Assembly: GCA_046758005.1 (NCBI GenBank)
Contig: JBHHZJ010000078.1
Location: forward strand, 1-16,989
Direction: 5' to 3'
DNA: 16,989 bases
Origin: JBHHZJ01 sp046758005
GTDB taxonomy: Bacteria; Pseudomonadota; Alphaproteobacteria; Kiloniellales; J153
Under the pieces are notes generated by a model. It was not told the DNA's origin, ran no database searches, and worked only from the letters and a program-made list of their open reading frames with translations. Below, piece after piece: positions 16,589-16,989 of the stretch. Within the stretch, counting starts at the first letter, position 1, and every line of letters starts with the position of its first letter. A program made the position numbers and the translations under genes.

Positions 16589-16786
16589 GCGAGGGGCGCA
16601 ATGCCGGGGAATCCGTAGGCAGCGCGGGCCGAATGCGACCTGTTATCACGAAAACGTGAGGCACGTTGATTCCACAATCGGGCGGTGAGCGCGGTAAGTT
16701 TAACCACGTCGGCGCGAAAGACGATTTTCGGGGCTGATCAATTTTCTTTTGAGAATCAACCGAGGCCCAGGTTTGGGAGGGATGTA
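16589..16786. other. Intergenic region before the Cys-rich gene
   Basis: No gene is seen in these 198 bases. The right part is AT-richer and contains TTGA-GAA-TCAA, a short dyad, at about 16750-16760. GGGAGG at 16775-16780 is a strong ribosome binding site for the ATG at 16787. An ATG at 16782 is followed at once by TAA and is not a start. No terminator with a U-run is visible after the P460 gene. Confidence 0.4.
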
Positions 16787-16989
16787 ATGCAATCGAGGAA
16801 GCCGGTACTGCTGTCGACCACGATGATTCCGTTGGTCGTCGTTGCGGGCGTCGCCGCCGGGGGCGTCGCCTTGACCGAGGGCCTGCGCATCGGTCCGGCG
16901 CTGGCGCAGTGCGCGCCGAGAAAGCGCAATCCGTGCGCGGCGGCCACGCGCAGCGCTTGCGCGGCGGGCAAGCGCAATCCCTGTGCGGC
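16787..16989 (+). CDS. Secreted Cys-rich NPCA-repeat protein, N-terminal part (3' end outside window)
   Basis: The frame opens at an ATG six bases after GGGAGG and runs off the right edge after 67 codons. The N-terminus is a signal peptide or anchor: basic MQSRK, hydrophobic about 6-30 (VLLSTTMIPLVVVAGVAAGG), then PALAQ as a likely cleavage region. From residue 42 the sequence is Cys-, Lys- and Arg-rich with a repeated unit: CAPRKRNPCAAATRSACAAG, then KRNPCA. In DNA, a 20-base unit at 16922-16941 recurs at 16970-16989 with two mismatches, 48 bases (16 codons) apart. I have seen similar CAPKK/NPCA-type low-complexity proteins in alphaproteobacteria without known function; metal or heme binding is a guess. 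The cysteine after LAQ does not make a proper lipobox. Confidence 0.7.
   Translation, partial: MQSRKPVLLSTTMIPLVVVAGVAAGGVALTEGLRIGPALAQCAPRKRNPCAAATRSACAAGKRNPCA

Noticed and set aside
16907..16912. Lipoprotein signal in the Cys-rich protein (LAQC)
   Set aside because: Position -1 is Gln and not Gly, Ala or Ser, so it is not a valid lipobox.

Overview
The window is GC-rich chromosomal DNA, estimated by eye at 65-70% G+C, from a proteobacterium. An alphaproteobacterium of the Rhodospirillales type is the best guess. This rests on the suf gene order with a SufU-type scaffold and an Rrf2 regulator, a class I cytochrome c, a stand-alone Tad-domain protein, a PabB-PabC fusion and a GbdR-like regulator. 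It is an inference from gene content; no rRNA or tRNA gene is present to confirm it.

Layout, left to right. (1) 1-3602, plus strand: a quaternary-amine catabolism locus. It holds the C-terminal part of a dimethylglycine/sarcosine dehydrogenase-like flavoenzyme with folate-binding GcvT domains, a gamma-butyrobetaine hydroxylase-like Fe(II)/2-oxoglutarate dioxygenase, and a GlxA/GbdR-type AraC regulator. Together they suggest use or remodelling of carnitine, betaine or related methylated amines. (2) 3757-5610, minus strand: a fused aminodeoxychorismate synthase component I and lyase for 4-aminobenzoate (folate) synthesis. A small three-helix membrane protein (5794-6171) diverges from it. (3) 6172-6847: a gene-poor stretch with a perfect 25-bp-stem palindrome, then an AT-rich island of about 24% G+C. 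It is followed by a Tad-domain surface/pilus-type protein (6848-8182).

(4) 8314-14985, minus strand: a complete SUF iron-sulfur cluster operon in the order sufR (Rrf2 regulator), sufB, sufC, sufD, sufS, sufU, sufT-like (DUF59/MIP18), sufA-like. Several junctions overlap or nearly touch. A candidate IscR-like operator lies just upstream of the regulator start. (5) 15239-16989, plus strand: exported redox proteins. These are a class I cytochrome c, a cytochrome P460-family protein with a C-terminal CxxCH, and the start of a secreted Cys-rich repeat protein cut by the window edge. A second palindrome of the same family as the one at 6204 lies between the first two.

Most of the window is ordinary, well-recognised core metabolism. 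The parts most worth a second look are the paired palindromes with compensatory base changes, the AT-rich island, the stand-alone Tad protein with its repeated short motif, the sufT leader (hairpin plus mini-ORF), and the P460 / Cys-rich repeat pair at the right end. No wholly new system can be claimed from the sequence alone.
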